Part shown: positions 1-9,376 of the stretch, one piece after another
Position numbering within the stretch: the stretch's first letter is position 1
How the letters are laid out: every line of letters begins with the position of its first letter
Assembly (NCBI GenBank): GCA_964569425.1
Contig: CAZMVD010000065.1
Location: 1 to 21,957, forward strand
Origin: JACQXM01 sp964569425
Lineage (GTDB): Bacteria > Planctomycetota > Phycisphaerae > UBA1845
Direction of reading: 5' to 3'
DNA length: 21,957 nucleotides
Made by a program: the position numbers and the translations under genes
The notes under the pieces: model-generated
What the model was told of the DNA's origin: nothing
The model's database searches: none
Seen by the model: the letters and a program-made list of their open reading frames with translations, nothing else

Positions 1-124
1 CAGGAACCAGCAGCACCAGCCGCGGGCCCTCGACCGGATCTTCGCGCAGTCGTTGGCGCACCGACTCCAGACAGTAATGGGTCTTTCCTGATCCGGCGCG
101 GCCGATGACAAATCGAACAGCCAT
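1..124 (-). CDS. addB: AddB-like helicase/nuclease subunit, N-terminal fragment
   Basis: Only the first 41 codons are in the window; the gene continues beyond base 1. The peptide starts MAVRFVIGRAGSGKT and goes on to CLESVRQRL and GPRLVLLVP. This matches the N-terminus of AddB/RexB-type proteins, where a degenerate helicase fold begins with a Walker A motif (here GRAGSGKT, residues 8-15) and a strand ending in LLVP(E). AddB works with AddA in double-strand break end resection and carries a PD-(D/E)XK nuclease at its far C-terminus, which cannot be seen here. No Shine-Dalgarno sequence precedes the ATG at 124. A possible -35 (TTGACC on the minus strand, 157-162) lies only 33 bases upstream, so the mRNA may be almost leaderless. 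Assignment to AddB rather than another PD-(D/E)XK-linked P-loop protein rests on this short stretch alone. Confidence 0.6.
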   Translation of the reverse strand, partial: MAVRFVIGRAGSGKTHYCLESVRQRLREDPVEGPRLVLLVP

Positions 125-230
125 GTTGCGCACGATGTATCGTATGCACCGGAAACGGTCAACGAACACCGCCGCGTTCAGGAATTCACAAGTGCCTACC
201 AATGGGCGCGTCATACTTCGCATTTTCTTG

Positions 231-259
231 TTGAATCGCCCCGGGCCACTTGTTACTAT
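231..259 (+). promoter_or_regulatory. Candidate sigma70-type promoter for the 308 gene
   Basis: TTGAAT (231-236) and TACTAT (254-259) are separated by 17 bases, and a TG precedes the -10 (251-252) as in extended -10 promoters. Each hexamer matches the consensus at 4 of 6 positions. Transcription would start near 266, leaving a leader of about 40 bases before the ATG at 308. Confidence 0.4.
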
Positions 260-307
260 TTTTGGGAACGCAGGACGCTCATTCCGGTTATCGAAAGGAG
301 TTCGATC

Positions 308-1312
308 ATGGGATCTCCCCAGCGCAAAGCCGAAAAGCATCGCAAACGCCGCCAGGAGCGCAGGCGGGAGGTTCGAGTCTCGACCGCGCGCCGCGAACGC
401 GCCTACTTGGCCGACATTCACCCGATCCACGCCTGCCTGGTCAATGAGTATTGGCGCGATGACGGAATCGCGTCCATTCTGTTCGCGCGCCGGGTGGCCG
501 TAGGCCAGGTGACAACGGCCTTGTTCCTGGTAGACCACTGGGGTATGGGCCTGAAAGATGCCTGGGGGCGCATTGCCATTCCAGACAGCGAGCTGGACGA
601 GCTGCTCGGTCGGTTCCGTTCACAGTTTGACGTGGCACCCTTGAATCCCGGCCTCGCGCGCCACCTGGTGTATGGCGGCATTGAGCTGGCCAGAGAACTC
701 GGTCTTCGCCTTCCGCGCAAGTACGAGCGCTGGACCGGCATCCTCGGCCCACTGCCAGCCGGCGAAATGCCCGATCGAAGTCTCTTCGGGATCGGCGGAA
801 AGTATCGAATCGTTGGTAACGCACGCGACCTGGAAGCGAGGCTCATTGGCTGTACGCCGCGACAGTTCCTTGCGCGCCCAGACGTGGAGTACATGATGGT
901 TGTCGGAGACGACTTTACCCTGGTGGACGACGAGGCCGATGAATTCGATGACGCCGTCTCCACCATGGCCCATGGACTGATTCAGGACGCGAGACAATGG
1001 TGCTTTGCACAACGACTGGTTCCCCATCCCCTCTTGCCGACCGTGGTCCACGCCGCGGTGGATGCCGCCACTCAGACCATGATGGACCATGCGGACGATG
1101 ACTTGGATGCCGATGAGCCAGATGGTCTGGTGCCGGACCCTGTTGATTATGAAGCCATGGACATGCGCATCATGTCCCTGCTGGCGGGCGAGGCACAGTC
1201 CGACCCGGCGGGACTTCAAGAGGCCATGGCGCAGTTCGGCGCGTACGTGGCCGCCACCGACGGGTCGTCGAAATTCCTATGGCAGAGGCGGATGCCCGGC
1301 AGCGCGTTCTGA
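308..1312 (+). CDS. Conserved-type hypothetical protein with basic N-terminus
   Basis: A 334-residue soluble protein of unknown function. An AAGGAG Shine-Dalgarno (295-300) sits 7 bases before the ATG, which fixes the start. The first 30 residues are almost all Lys/Arg (KAEKHRKRRQERRRE), suggesting nucleic-acid or ribosome contact. Residues 35-100 contain a stretch of the type LVNEYWRDDGIASILFARR, then VTTALFLVDHWGMGLKDA. I recall this pattern from uncharacterised proteins common in Planctomycetes, but cannot name a domain with certainty. The middle is rich in Asp/Glu, for example DDFTLVDDEADEFDD near residue 200. There is no signal peptide or membrane segment. It stands alone on the plus strand, divergent from addB and convergent with the zinc-ribbon gene. 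The reading frame is well supported; the function is not. Confidence 0.8.
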   Translation: MGSPQRKAEKHRKRRQERRREVRVSTARRERAYLADIHPIHACLVNEYWRDDGIASILFARRVAVGQVTTALFLVDHWGMGLKDAWGRIAIPDSELDELLGRFRSQFDVAPLNPGLARHLVYGGIELARELGLRLPRKYERWTGILGPLPAGEMPDRSLFGIGGKYRIVGNARDLEARLIGCTPRQFLARPDVEYMMVVGDDFTLVDDEADEFDDAVSTMAHGLIQDARQWCFAQRLVPHPLLPTVVHAAVDAATQTMMDHADDDLDADEPDGLVPDPVDYEAMDMRIMSLLAGEAQSDPAGLQEAMAQFGAYVAATDGSSKFLWQRRMPGSAF

Positions 1313-1396
1313 TCGGTGTTGCGGTGCGTACCGAAAAAGGCCGCAAGCCGGAAACACAGATCAAGAACCCCCCCGCCGATCGCGCTGGCGGAGAGG

Positions 1397-1819
1397 TCAC
1401 TCTTCCCCCTTCTCCGCAGCGATGCGCCGCGCCACGTCCCGGTAGCGCAGGTACGCCAAATGGCGCGCCCAGCCGCGCAGCGCCCGATGCACTGCCATCA
1501 GGGCGAATACCGCTGATGTCACCAGCCACGCCGCATCCGGCGGATTCACGCCGCAATAGAAAGTAAACCCCGTCATACCCACGAAGAGAATCAGTATCAG
1601 CGCGTCGCCGACGGGCGGAAAGGTCTCCACCGGCAGGAAGATCCCTTTCATGGCCAGCGGTCGCGCGTTGTAACCGCTTCCGCACTCCGGACATCGGTAT
1701 ACATAGGGCAGCGTGCGCAGGTTGTACCCGCACGTTGCACAATAGAGCGAATCGCTGATGCGCCTTCCGCCGTAGGCTTCATCAGCAAGTCGGCTCAGTT
1801 CGTCGCTGCTGATCACCAT
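1397..1819 (-). CDS. Small zinc-ribbon membrane protein
   Basis: A 140-residue protein of unknown function. It has a treble-clef or zinc-ribbon-like motif, C27-x2-C30 in YCATCGYNLR and C43-x2-C46 in YRCPECG, followed by two hydrophobic segments (about residues 69-89 and 92-110) and a basic, cytoplasmic-looking tail (RGWARHLAYLRYRDVARR). This layout, zinc ribbon then paired membrane helices, recurs in many uncharacterised planctomycete proteins and is one reason for the lineage guess. The gene starts 36 bases after the ftsY stop on the same strand, so it is probably the last gene of the ribH-nusB-ftsY transcript. No Shine-Dalgarno is evident before the ATG at 1819. No function can be given; an FtsY-adjacent membrane protein might act in protein insertion, but that is only context. 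Confidence 0.75.
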   Translation of the reverse strand: MVISSDELSRLADEAYGGRRISDSLYCATCGYNLRTLPYVYRCPECGSGYNARPLAMKGIFLPVETFPPVGDALILILFVGMTGFTFYCGVNPPDAAWLVTSAVFALMAVHRALRGWARHLAYLRYRDVARRIAAEKGEE

Positions 1820-1855
1820 GGCCGCGACTCGAATGTGATAGCGCGCACATCGCGC

Positions 1856-2770
<915 letters not shown>

Positions 2771-2862
2771 ATGTTAAACCCAACAGTGCCTGTCCCACTC
2801 GTAAGCCACGGCGGTCACCGAGTTTGAACCGACGATGGTTCGCCGCGCGCGCTTGAACTCCG

Positions 2863-3354
2863 TTATTCCTCGCTTGCCGGTCCGGGTGCAGCTTCCGCCG
2901 AACCCGGCGACTCGCCACGGCCTTCCGCCACTTCACGATACACTTCGTTCAATACCCCGTTAATGAAGCGCGGCGAGTCCTCCCCTCCGTATTCCCGCCC
3001 GATCTCGATGGCTTCGTCCATCGCCACTTTGGGCGGCACATCGCCTTCGAGCATCTCCACCACCGCCACTCGCATGATGTTACGTTCCACCGGCGAGACA
3101 CGCGAGAATTCCCAGTTGGTGCAGGCACGCGCAATCCGCTGATCGACCTGTTCGTTCAGCTTCCAATAGGTCTCGACCAGTTCAATCGCAAAACGCTGTA
3201 CCGGCGGAAGCGGCATCAGGTCTGCCAGCCAATCGAAGAGGCGCTGCGTGCGCTGTTCGGGATGGATTTCACTGTCACAAAGGAACTGCATCGCGAGGAT
3301 GCGCGCCTGGCGGCGCGGCGTGTGAGAGGAAACGTCCAGGTCCGCATCCGGCAT
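2863..3354 (-). CDS. nusB: Transcription antitermination protein NusB
   Basis: A 163-residue all-helical protein that binds boxA RNA together with NusE (S10) in rRNA antitermination complexes. Diagnostic features are the opening segment RRQARILAMQFLCDSEI (family: RRxARexALQxLYqxd) and the C-terminal PVERNIMRVAVVEML, followed by VPPKVAMDEAIEIGREYGGEDSPRFINGVLNEV, the standard NusB signature; the last stretch covers roughly residues 105-140. The extra C-terminal tail is rich in Glu, Pro and Ala and looks disordered. The start codon is 6 bases after the ribH stop, so the two genes are almost certainly one transcript. ribH-nusB adjacency is widespread in bacteria and supports both calls. Confidence 0.95.
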   Translation of the reverse strand: MPDADLDVSSHTPRRQARILAMQFLCDSEIHPEQRTQRLFDWLADLMPLPPVQRFAIELVETYWKLNEQVDQRIARACTNWEFSRVSPVERNIMRVAVVEMLEGDVPPKVAMDEAIEIGREYGGEDSPRFINGVLNEVYREVAEGRGESPGSAEAAPGPASEE

Positions 3355-3360
3355 GACACA

Positions 3361-3837
3361 TCACGCCTTGGCCGGAAGGTGCCGCAGGAGGTTGACCAGT
3401 TCGATGGCACTGACCGCAGCGTCGAAGCCCTTGTTGCCCGCCTTGGCCCCGGCACGCTCCACCGCCTGTTCGAGCGTATCCGCGGTGATGACCCCAAAGG
3501 TCGCCGGCACCCCGGTTCCCAAACCAACCTGGGCGACCCCCTTCGCCGCTTCAGATGCCACATACTCGAAGTGTGGCGTCTGCCCCCGAATGACACACCC
3601 CAGACAAACCACCGCATCAAACTGCCCCGACTCCGCCAGGCGCTGGGCAATCATCGGCAGCTCAAACGCTCCGGGCACATAGACCACGGTGATATGCTCG
3701 TCCTTGCAACCGTGCCGTGTGAGCGCGTCGACGGCGCCCCCCAGCAGCCTGGCGGTGATGAACTCATTGAAGCGGCTGACGACAACGGCGAACCGTTGCC
3801 CATCCACTTTGAGTTGGCCGTGTATTTCTTTCGGCAT
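3361..3837 (-). CDS. ribH: 6,7-dimethyl-8-ribityllumazine synthase
   Basis: A 158-residue cytoplasmic enzyme. It condenses 5-amino-6-ribitylamino-uracil with 3,4-dihydroxybutanone 4-phosphate, the penultimate step of riboflavin synthesis, usually as a 60-mer capsid or pentamer. Visible active-site motifs are SRFNEFIT (21-28), VPGAFELP (54-61), LGCVIRGQTPHFEYV (79-93, with the catalytic-type His at 89), and FGVITADTLEQA followed by AGNKG near the C-terminus. Length and motifs are canonical. It is the first gene of the cluster with nusB and ftsY and diverges from the coiled-coil gene at 4041. There is no Shine-Dalgarno before the ATG at 3837; the best promoter is so close that the transcript would have only a few leader bases. 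No FMN riboswitch is visible in the short upstream region. Confidence 0.96.
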   Translation of the reverse strand: MPKEIHGQLKVDGQRFAVVVSRFNEFITARLLGGAVDALTRHGCKDEHITVVYVPGAFELPMIAQRLAESGQFDAVVCLGCVIRGQTPHFEYVASEAAKGVAQVGLGTGVPATFGVITADTLEQAVERAGAKAGNKGFDAAVSAIELVNLLRHLPAKA

Positions 3838-3846
3838 GGTTCGCGC

Positions 3847-3874
3847 ATCTTAGACCCGGTAGACCCGCGGTCAA
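3847..3874 (-). promoter_or_regulatory. Candidate ribH promoter, almost leaderless
   Basis: On the minus strand TTGACC (3874-3869) is followed after 16 bases by TAAGAT (3852-3847). The -35 matches 5 of 6 positions and the -10 matches 4 of 6. A start site 6-8 bases further on falls at about 3840, only about 3 bases before the ribH ATG at 3837. The lack of a Shine-Dalgarno is consistent with a leaderless or near-leaderless mRNA. Confidence 0.4.
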
Positions 3875-3951
3875 GGCGGCGTCAGCCGTCGCCCCCTGTT
3901 TCCTTATGGCCCATGCCCCCTGGCCGCAAGAACCGCAATCCCGGGCCCCCT

Positions 3952-3979
3952 TTGCCCGCTCGCACGATCCCACTAGAAT
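3952..3979 (+). promoter_or_regulatory. Candidate promoter for the coiled-coil gene
   Basis: TTGCCC (3952-3957) and TAGAAT (3974-3979) are separated by 16 bases, matching the consensus at 4 of 6 and 5 of 6 positions. Transcription from about 3986 would give a leader of some 55 bases before the GTG at 4041. Confidence 0.4.
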
Positions 3980-4040
3980 CGTCCCCGCATGGCCGGGGGT
4001 GGATCGTCATGCGGGGTTTTACCGTCCTGCGGAGAAGACT

Positions 4041-5903
4041 GTGGAACGCAAACAAGAGACCGTTGTCATCCTCGCAGCCGTGGCTGCCTTCGCCGTCACG
4101 GGCTTGACTTGGCTGGCGTTGCCCGTGCTGCAAAGCAACGAACAGGCGGTTCAGCGCGACACCGCACGCGAAGTGGAGCGCGCCCGACGCCTGCTTCACC
4201 AGTACAACGCGGGGTTGTCTTTCAAGTCCATGCTCCTGGATCGCCTCGTGGATCTCGGCTCCGACGTCGACGTCCCGGATCCGCAGGCGCTCATCGACGA
4301 GGTCGAAGATCACTATCAGAAGGACCACGAAATCCGCTGGCAGACCTATCCCCCCAGGGAATGGGACTTCGACCCACCTACGCCGGCGCGGGCCAGTTAC
4401 GGCAACCTGGTCGGTCAGGTCCGTGAGGGTTTGCGAACGCGAGACGCACTGTTCAGCAACAATCAACGATTGCTCGACGAGGCCCTTGCCGCGGTGGATG
4501 CGGCGCTCGCCGTTGCGCAAAGCGATCATTCCGCCCGAACCAACGCCGAAGCCAATCGCCTGAAGGGCATTATCTACTTTCATAAGGGTCTGCGCGAGTC
4601 CCTCCGCGCGCGCCTCAAGCGGGAAGAGACGGTGCCGAAGCGCGCCCGCCTGGCGGAGCTGGCGGCCGGCCTGGCGCAGTTTGAGGCCGGCAGGTCGCTG
4701 GTAGCGGACAGCGGCATTGACCAACGGATCGCCGAGCTTCAGTCAGCGCGGCAAGCGGTCATGAGCAAACTGCGCAGCGACCAGGAGGCACTGGCCCAAT
4801 TGGATCGTACGATCAATGATCTGGCGCAGCGCCATCAGGAAGCGGTCGAACGCGCCGAATCCGCCCGTCAGGCGCTCGAGTCCCTCCGCGCAGATGGGCT
4901 GGACTTCTCACTTCCCAGTCCCGCGGCCGACTTCGAAAATCGTCTGCTAGCGCTCGACGCGGAGTATCGCCGCGCGGTCCGCGAAGTGCAGGCACTGTCG
5001 AACGGCGACTACGATCAGGCACGGCTTTCCGGCGGAGATTACCTGGCGGGCGCGTACGTGGCCGTGGATACCGGCGCCGCGCCGGTCGTTACTGCCGGCC
5101 TACAGCATTACCAGCGGGAAAGAGTCGTGCTGGCCGCCGTGGTGGCTCGCGCAGAACAGGCGTTGCGCGACGCCGATGCCGACCTCGCCCGCCTCGAGGG
5201 CATGAAGAACCGCTTCCACGCCGACGAACAGGCTGCGGCACAGCGCATCGCGGAGGTCCGCAAGGTTGCGGATGAAACCTACACGGAACTCAACCGACTG
5301 GATTCCGAAGCCTCCGTCATCGAGGACAGCGCCCTGACACTATTCGATCAATCGGCCCGCGCGTCCAAGGCCGCGGCGGGTTACGCCCGCGACTGGGTCA
5401 GTTCCGCTCGCGAGCGCACCGGCAACCTGGCGCCGGAGGCGGCAGAGCGCTCCGCGTTCCAACCACGTACACAAGACGGTTGGATGGCCGGGCACGTTGC
5501 CGCTCAGACTGCCGATGCCCTGTTGGAGAAGGCATGGATCCACCTCGCGCGTTACACCGCATCTGCGCAAACGGCGCAACTGCTGGAAAGTGCCGGACAA
5601 CGATTGGCTCTCGCCGAGGCGGACCCGGCTGCGGAAAAGGAGAAGGCCGAGGCGGCGCGAACTGAAGGTACGGCATTCATTACCGAAGCCATGAACGCGC
5701 TCGAACCGGCCCACCGCGATGCCGGACGACATTGGACCTTCGTGGCTCAGCAGGCCGGCGCGAATTACCTTTTGTCGCTGTTTGATTATCCGTCCGCCCG
5801 GCAGGATGCACTGACGGCCATGCGCAACGCGCTCAAAGGTCGCGAGAATGAGCCGTACGTGCAGACACTCGCCGCTCAACTTCGCCGCCTCGAGCGCCCC
5901 TAG
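4041..5903 (+). CDS. Membrane-anchored coiled-coil protein, unknown function
   Basis: A 620-residue protein read from the GTG at 4041. GGAG (4031-4034) lies 6 bases upstream, whereas the longer open frame from 3906 has no ribosome site, covers the promoter and encodes unlikely sequence. Residues about 8-27 (VVILAAVAAFAVTGLTWLAL) form a single membrane anchor or uncleaved signal. The rest should be periplasmic or extracytoplasmic. Long helical, heptad-like stretches rich in Ala, Glu, Arg and Gln follow, for example LAQLDRTINDLAQRHQEAVE and AEYRRAVREVQALS, so extended coiled coil is expected. The C-terminal third (from about residue 470) resembles helical repeats of TPR type (DALLEKAWIHLARYTAS and FDYPSARQDALTAMRNAL) without a clean consensus. 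I recognise no named family. A structural or envelope-spanning scaffold is a guess from shape only. Confidence 0.75.
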   Translation: MERKQETVVILAAVAAFAVTGLTWLALPVLQSNEQAVQRDTAREVERARRLLHQYNAGLSFKSMLLDRLVDLGSDVDVPDPQALIDEVEDHYQKDHEIRWQTYPPREWDFDPPTPARASYGNLVGQVREGLRTRDALFSNNQRLLDEALAAVDAALAVAQSDHSARTNAEANRLKGIIYFHKGLRESLRARLKREETVPKRARLAELAAGLAQFEAGRSLVADSGIDQRIAELQSARQAVMSKLRSDQEALAQLDRTINDLAQRHQEAVERAESARQALESLRADGLDFSLPSPAADFENRLLALDAEYRRAVREVQALSNGDYDQARLSGGDYLAGAYVAVDTGAAPVVTAGLQHYQRERVVLAAVVARAEQALRDADADLARLEGMKNRFHADEQAAAQRIAEVRKVADETYTELNRLDSEASVIEDSALTLFDQSARASKAAAGYARDWVSSARERTGNLAPEAAERSAFQPRTQDGWMAGHVAAQTADALLEKAWIHLARYTASAQTAQLLESAGQRLALAEADPAAEKEKAEAARTEGTAFITEAMNALEPAHRDAGRHWTFVAQQAGANYLLSLFDYPSARQDALTAMRNALKGRENEPYVQTLAAQLRRLERP

Positions 5904-6057
5904 AAACGTTCCACCTGCTCAATGGGTGTTCAATGCGACGGGCCTGCAACTGGATTTCGCACACGCTTCAATTTCTGTTTGCGACGGGGTTTCCTGACAG
6001 AAAAGCCGGTTTTGTCGGCAACGACGGCCGTGCTATTGGTACCCGTTTCCAATTCGA

Positions 6058-6086
6058 TTGACCTTGGGAGACGGGCGGGCGATAAT
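6058..6086 (+). promoter_or_regulatory. Strong sigma70-type promoter for the sigma factor gene
   Basis: TTGACC (6058-6063) and GATAAT (6081-6086) each match the consensus at 5 of 6 positions and are separated by the optimal 17 bases. Initiation near 6093 would give a leader of about 165 bases before the GTG at 6258, long enough to hold the hairpin at 6213-6243. This is the clearest housekeeping-type promoter in the window. Confidence 0.6.
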
Positions 6087-6212
6087 ATAAGGGAGTTCGG
6101 TGCCAGCCGAGCGTCCTTCTGCCAGACGGCCGCGCAGGTCACCCGCCAGATCGGACCAGCGAGACCGTCCCTCGCGATGCAATGTCGCCTGGAATAGGGA
6201 ACGCGGGGTGAA

Positions 6213-6243
6213 GGTCGTCATGACGCGTAATGCCCTGACGACC
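6213..6243 (+). promoter_or_regulatory. Leader hairpin just upstream of the ribosome site
   Basis: GGTCGTCA (6213-6220) pairs perfectly with TGACGACC (6236-6243), giving an 8-base stem with a 15-base loop. It ends 4 bases before GGAG (6248-6251), the Shine-Dalgarno of the sigma factor gene. The left arm also forms a 10-base DNA palindrome, CGTCATGACG (6216-6225), so the same bases could be a protein operator or take part in an alternative fold. There is no T-run, so it is not an intrinsic terminator. Confidence 0.45.
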
Positions 6244-6257
6244 ATGCGGAGCGAAAC

Positions 6258-7925
<1,668 letters not shown>

Positions 7926-7984
7926 GCGTACCGAATTCGTTTCACTTGCGCGCTCCCGCAAACTGGGCCGCGAGAACTTGAAGC

Positions 7985-8013
7985 TTGAGGGGTCAGCCTA
8001 CGCCGACTATGCT
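7985..8013 (+). promoter_or_regulatory. Weak candidate promoter for the toxin-antitoxin pair
   Basis: TTGAGG (7985-7990) and TATGCT (8008-8013) are spaced by 17 bases, each matching the consensus at 4 of 6 positions. It lies in the 171-base gap between the sigma factor gene and the antitoxin start. No intrinsic terminator is visible in that gap, so read-through from the sigma gene is also possible. Confidence 0.3.
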
Positions 8014-8096
8014 CTTGGAGTCGGCATGGTGGTTTCGGGGCACGCCTCTTACATACCATGCTTCAGCGACCACGCTGGCGACAGGAGATTGGACGC

Positions 8097-8783
8097 ATGA
8101 CGAATGCGGATCGGCGCCTATTAGGGACTGGTATTTACAGCTACTCCGAGGCGGCGGCGCTCATCGGGGTCAGCGTCCAGCGCGTTCGTGCGTGGTTTCT
8201 CGGCTGGCCCGGAGGGGAGGCGCCGGTCTTCCGAAGTAGTTTCGCAGACGGTTCGGCCGGGCCCCGCCTTATCGGATTCCTGAACCTGGTGGAGTCGCTG
8301 GTGGCCTCCCAGTTGCGGGAACACGGCGTAAGTCTGCACACCGTGCGCAAAGCGCATCGAGACCTCGCCGCGTTGCTGGAGAACGCGCATCCCTTCGCGC
8401 ATCACGGACTGCTGACGGACGGCAAGTCCGTGTTCGTCCGCGTGGCCAGCGAAGCGGGCGACACGCACGTTGTCCAAGCGCTCACGAGGCAGCATATATT
8501 CGAGAAGGTCATCCTGCCTTTCCTTCATCAAATCGAATACTCGGGGGCGGATCGCCTTGCGGCGCTCTGGCGTGTTTCTGAGGGGGTGGTCATCGATCCT
8601 CGACGCCGCTTCGGCAAGCCGATCGTCGACCAGTGTGGTATTTCGACTTCCGTTCTGTTTGCCTCTTACCAGGCGAATCAAAAGAACCGTGACCTTGTGG
8701 CCGATTGGTTCGGCGTCGATCCGCAAGACGTTGAGGTCGCGGTTGCGTTTGAAACTCGGTTCAAGCGCCGATCGGCCGCGTGA
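8097..8783 (+). CDS. MerR-like/DUF433-type antitoxin
   Basis: A 228-residue protein. The ATG at 8097 is chosen because AGGAGA (8083-8088) lies 8 bases upstream; the earlier in-frame ATG at 8058 has no ribosome site. Residues 13-65 look like a MerR-type DNA-binding domain (YSYSEAAALIGVSVQRVRAWF, then PRLIGFLNLVESLVASQLR). Residues about 163-220 (VVIDPRRRFGKPIVDQCGIS, then RDLVADWFGVDPQDVEVAVAFE) match the DUF433 fold found in VapB-like antitoxins. The stop overlaps the start of the next gene by 4 bases (GTGA, 8780-8783), the usual antitoxin-first order of type II modules. It likely neutralises the downstream PIN-like toxin and represses its own promoter. Compared with the small stand-alone DUF433 proteins it is long, as in the VapB45-like group. 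Confidence 0.72.
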   Translation: MTNADRRLLGTGIYSYSEAAALIGVSVQRVRAWFLGWPGGEAPVFRSSFADGSAGPRLIGFLNLVESLVASQLREHGVSLHTVRKAHRDLAALLENAHPFAHHGLLTDGKSVFVRVASEAGDTHVVQALTRQHIFEKVILPFLHQIEYSGADRLAALWRVSEGVVIDPRRRFGKPIVDQCGISTSVLFASYQANQKNRDLVADWFGVDPQDVEVAVAFETRFKRRSAA

Positions 8784-9217
8784 AAGAGGAAATCCATTTT
8801 TTCTTTGACGCCAACATTTCCAAGCGTCTTGCGCGCATGCTCGACGCCTACGACATTGAAAACACGATCCGCGCGCAGATGGACGATAATCACTTTCAGG
8901 CCGATACCCCCGACATCGAAATCATTCGACGCATCGCCAAATACGTTCCCCGTCCGGTATTCGTCACAGCCGATCGGGCCATTCGCGGGCGGCCGGACGA
9001 GCGAATCGCGCTGGCGGAAAGCGGCTTGACCGTTGTTTTTCTTCGCGCCGGGTTCACCAAACTCAATTGCCATCAACAGGCAATCAAGCTCTTAGCGATC
9101 TGGCCCGAGATCGTGAACGCGGTGTCGCGTTGCAAGGTTGCGACAGCTTTCGAAATCGGCCCAAACGCCAGGAAAGTGGATACCATCGGCCCGACTGCGA
9201 ACATGGGATCGAAGTAG
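8780..9217 (+). CDS. PIN-like toxin, VapC45/DUF5615 type
   Basis: A 145-residue protein starting at GTG 8780, translationally coupled to the antitoxin. The N-terminus IHFFFDANISKRLARML has the first acidic residue (D10) of PIN-like ribonucleases. Further candidate metal ligands are D45 in ADTPDIEII and D65 in VFVTADRAIRGRPDE, followed by the closing strand GLTVVFLRAG. This arrangement fits the compact PIN-like families typified by DUF5615 and VapC45 rather than classical VapC. The expected role is RNA cleavage when antitoxin is lost; the RNA target cannot be predicted. The C-terminal 30 residues do not match the core and may be lineage-specific. It converges with the M42 peptidase gene. Confidence 0.7.
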   Translation: MKEEIHFFFDANISKRLARMLDAYDIENTIRAQMDDNHFQADTPDIEIIRRIAKYVPRPVFVTADRAIRGRPDERIALAESGLTVVFLRAGFTKLNCHQQAIKLLAIWPEIVNAVSRCKVATAFEIGPNARKVDTIGPTANMGSK

Positions 9218-9376
9218 TGGAGAACCGGGTCGATCAACGATTCGAATGGGCTGAACCTAATGACGGCCTGCCAATGCAAGAGCTACTCCTGGCCGTTGCT
9301 CAAGGGAATAATGCCGTGGTAACTCGGTCCCGCGCGAAGGCGTCCTTCCCGCGAAGTCGAGCAACTGCACGAAGGC

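Larger units (their letters stand above)
5904..6257. other. 354-base intergenic region before the sigma factor gene
   Basis: No credible gene was found here on either strand; the short open frames lack ribosome sites and coding character. It contains a 7-base inverted repeat, TTTCTGT (5972-5978) with ACAGAAA (5997-6003), and a small GCCG/CGGC hairpin (6005-6019). Neither is followed by a T-run, so neither is a convincing terminator for the upstream gene. It also carries the best promoter in the window (6058-6086) and a strong leader hairpin (6213-6243), listed separately. Confidence 0.6.

Noticed and set aside
1375..1393. Bidirectional terminator between the 308 gene and the zinc-ribbon gene
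   Set aside because: CCGCC/GGCGG forms only a 5-base stem beside a C-run, without T-tracts on either strand.
3906..4040. Longer start for the coiled-coil protein at 3906
   Set aside because: The 45 additional residues are Pro/Arg-rich, overlap the predicted promoter and have no ribosome site. GTG 4041 has GGAG 6 bases upstream and begins just before the membrane anchor.
3838..4040. FMN riboswitch upstream of ribH
   Set aside because: The predicted ribH leader is only a few bases long and the conserved RFN-element sequence blocks are not seen on the minus strand.
5972..6019. Intrinsic terminator after the coiled-coil gene
   Set aside because: The inverted repeats at 5972-6003 and 6005-6019 have long loops or short stems and no following T-run.
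9329..9354. Hairpin terminator between the toxin and M42 peptidase genes
   Set aside because: Only a short AAGG/CCTT stem with interrupted CGCG pairing and no T-run; too weak to call.
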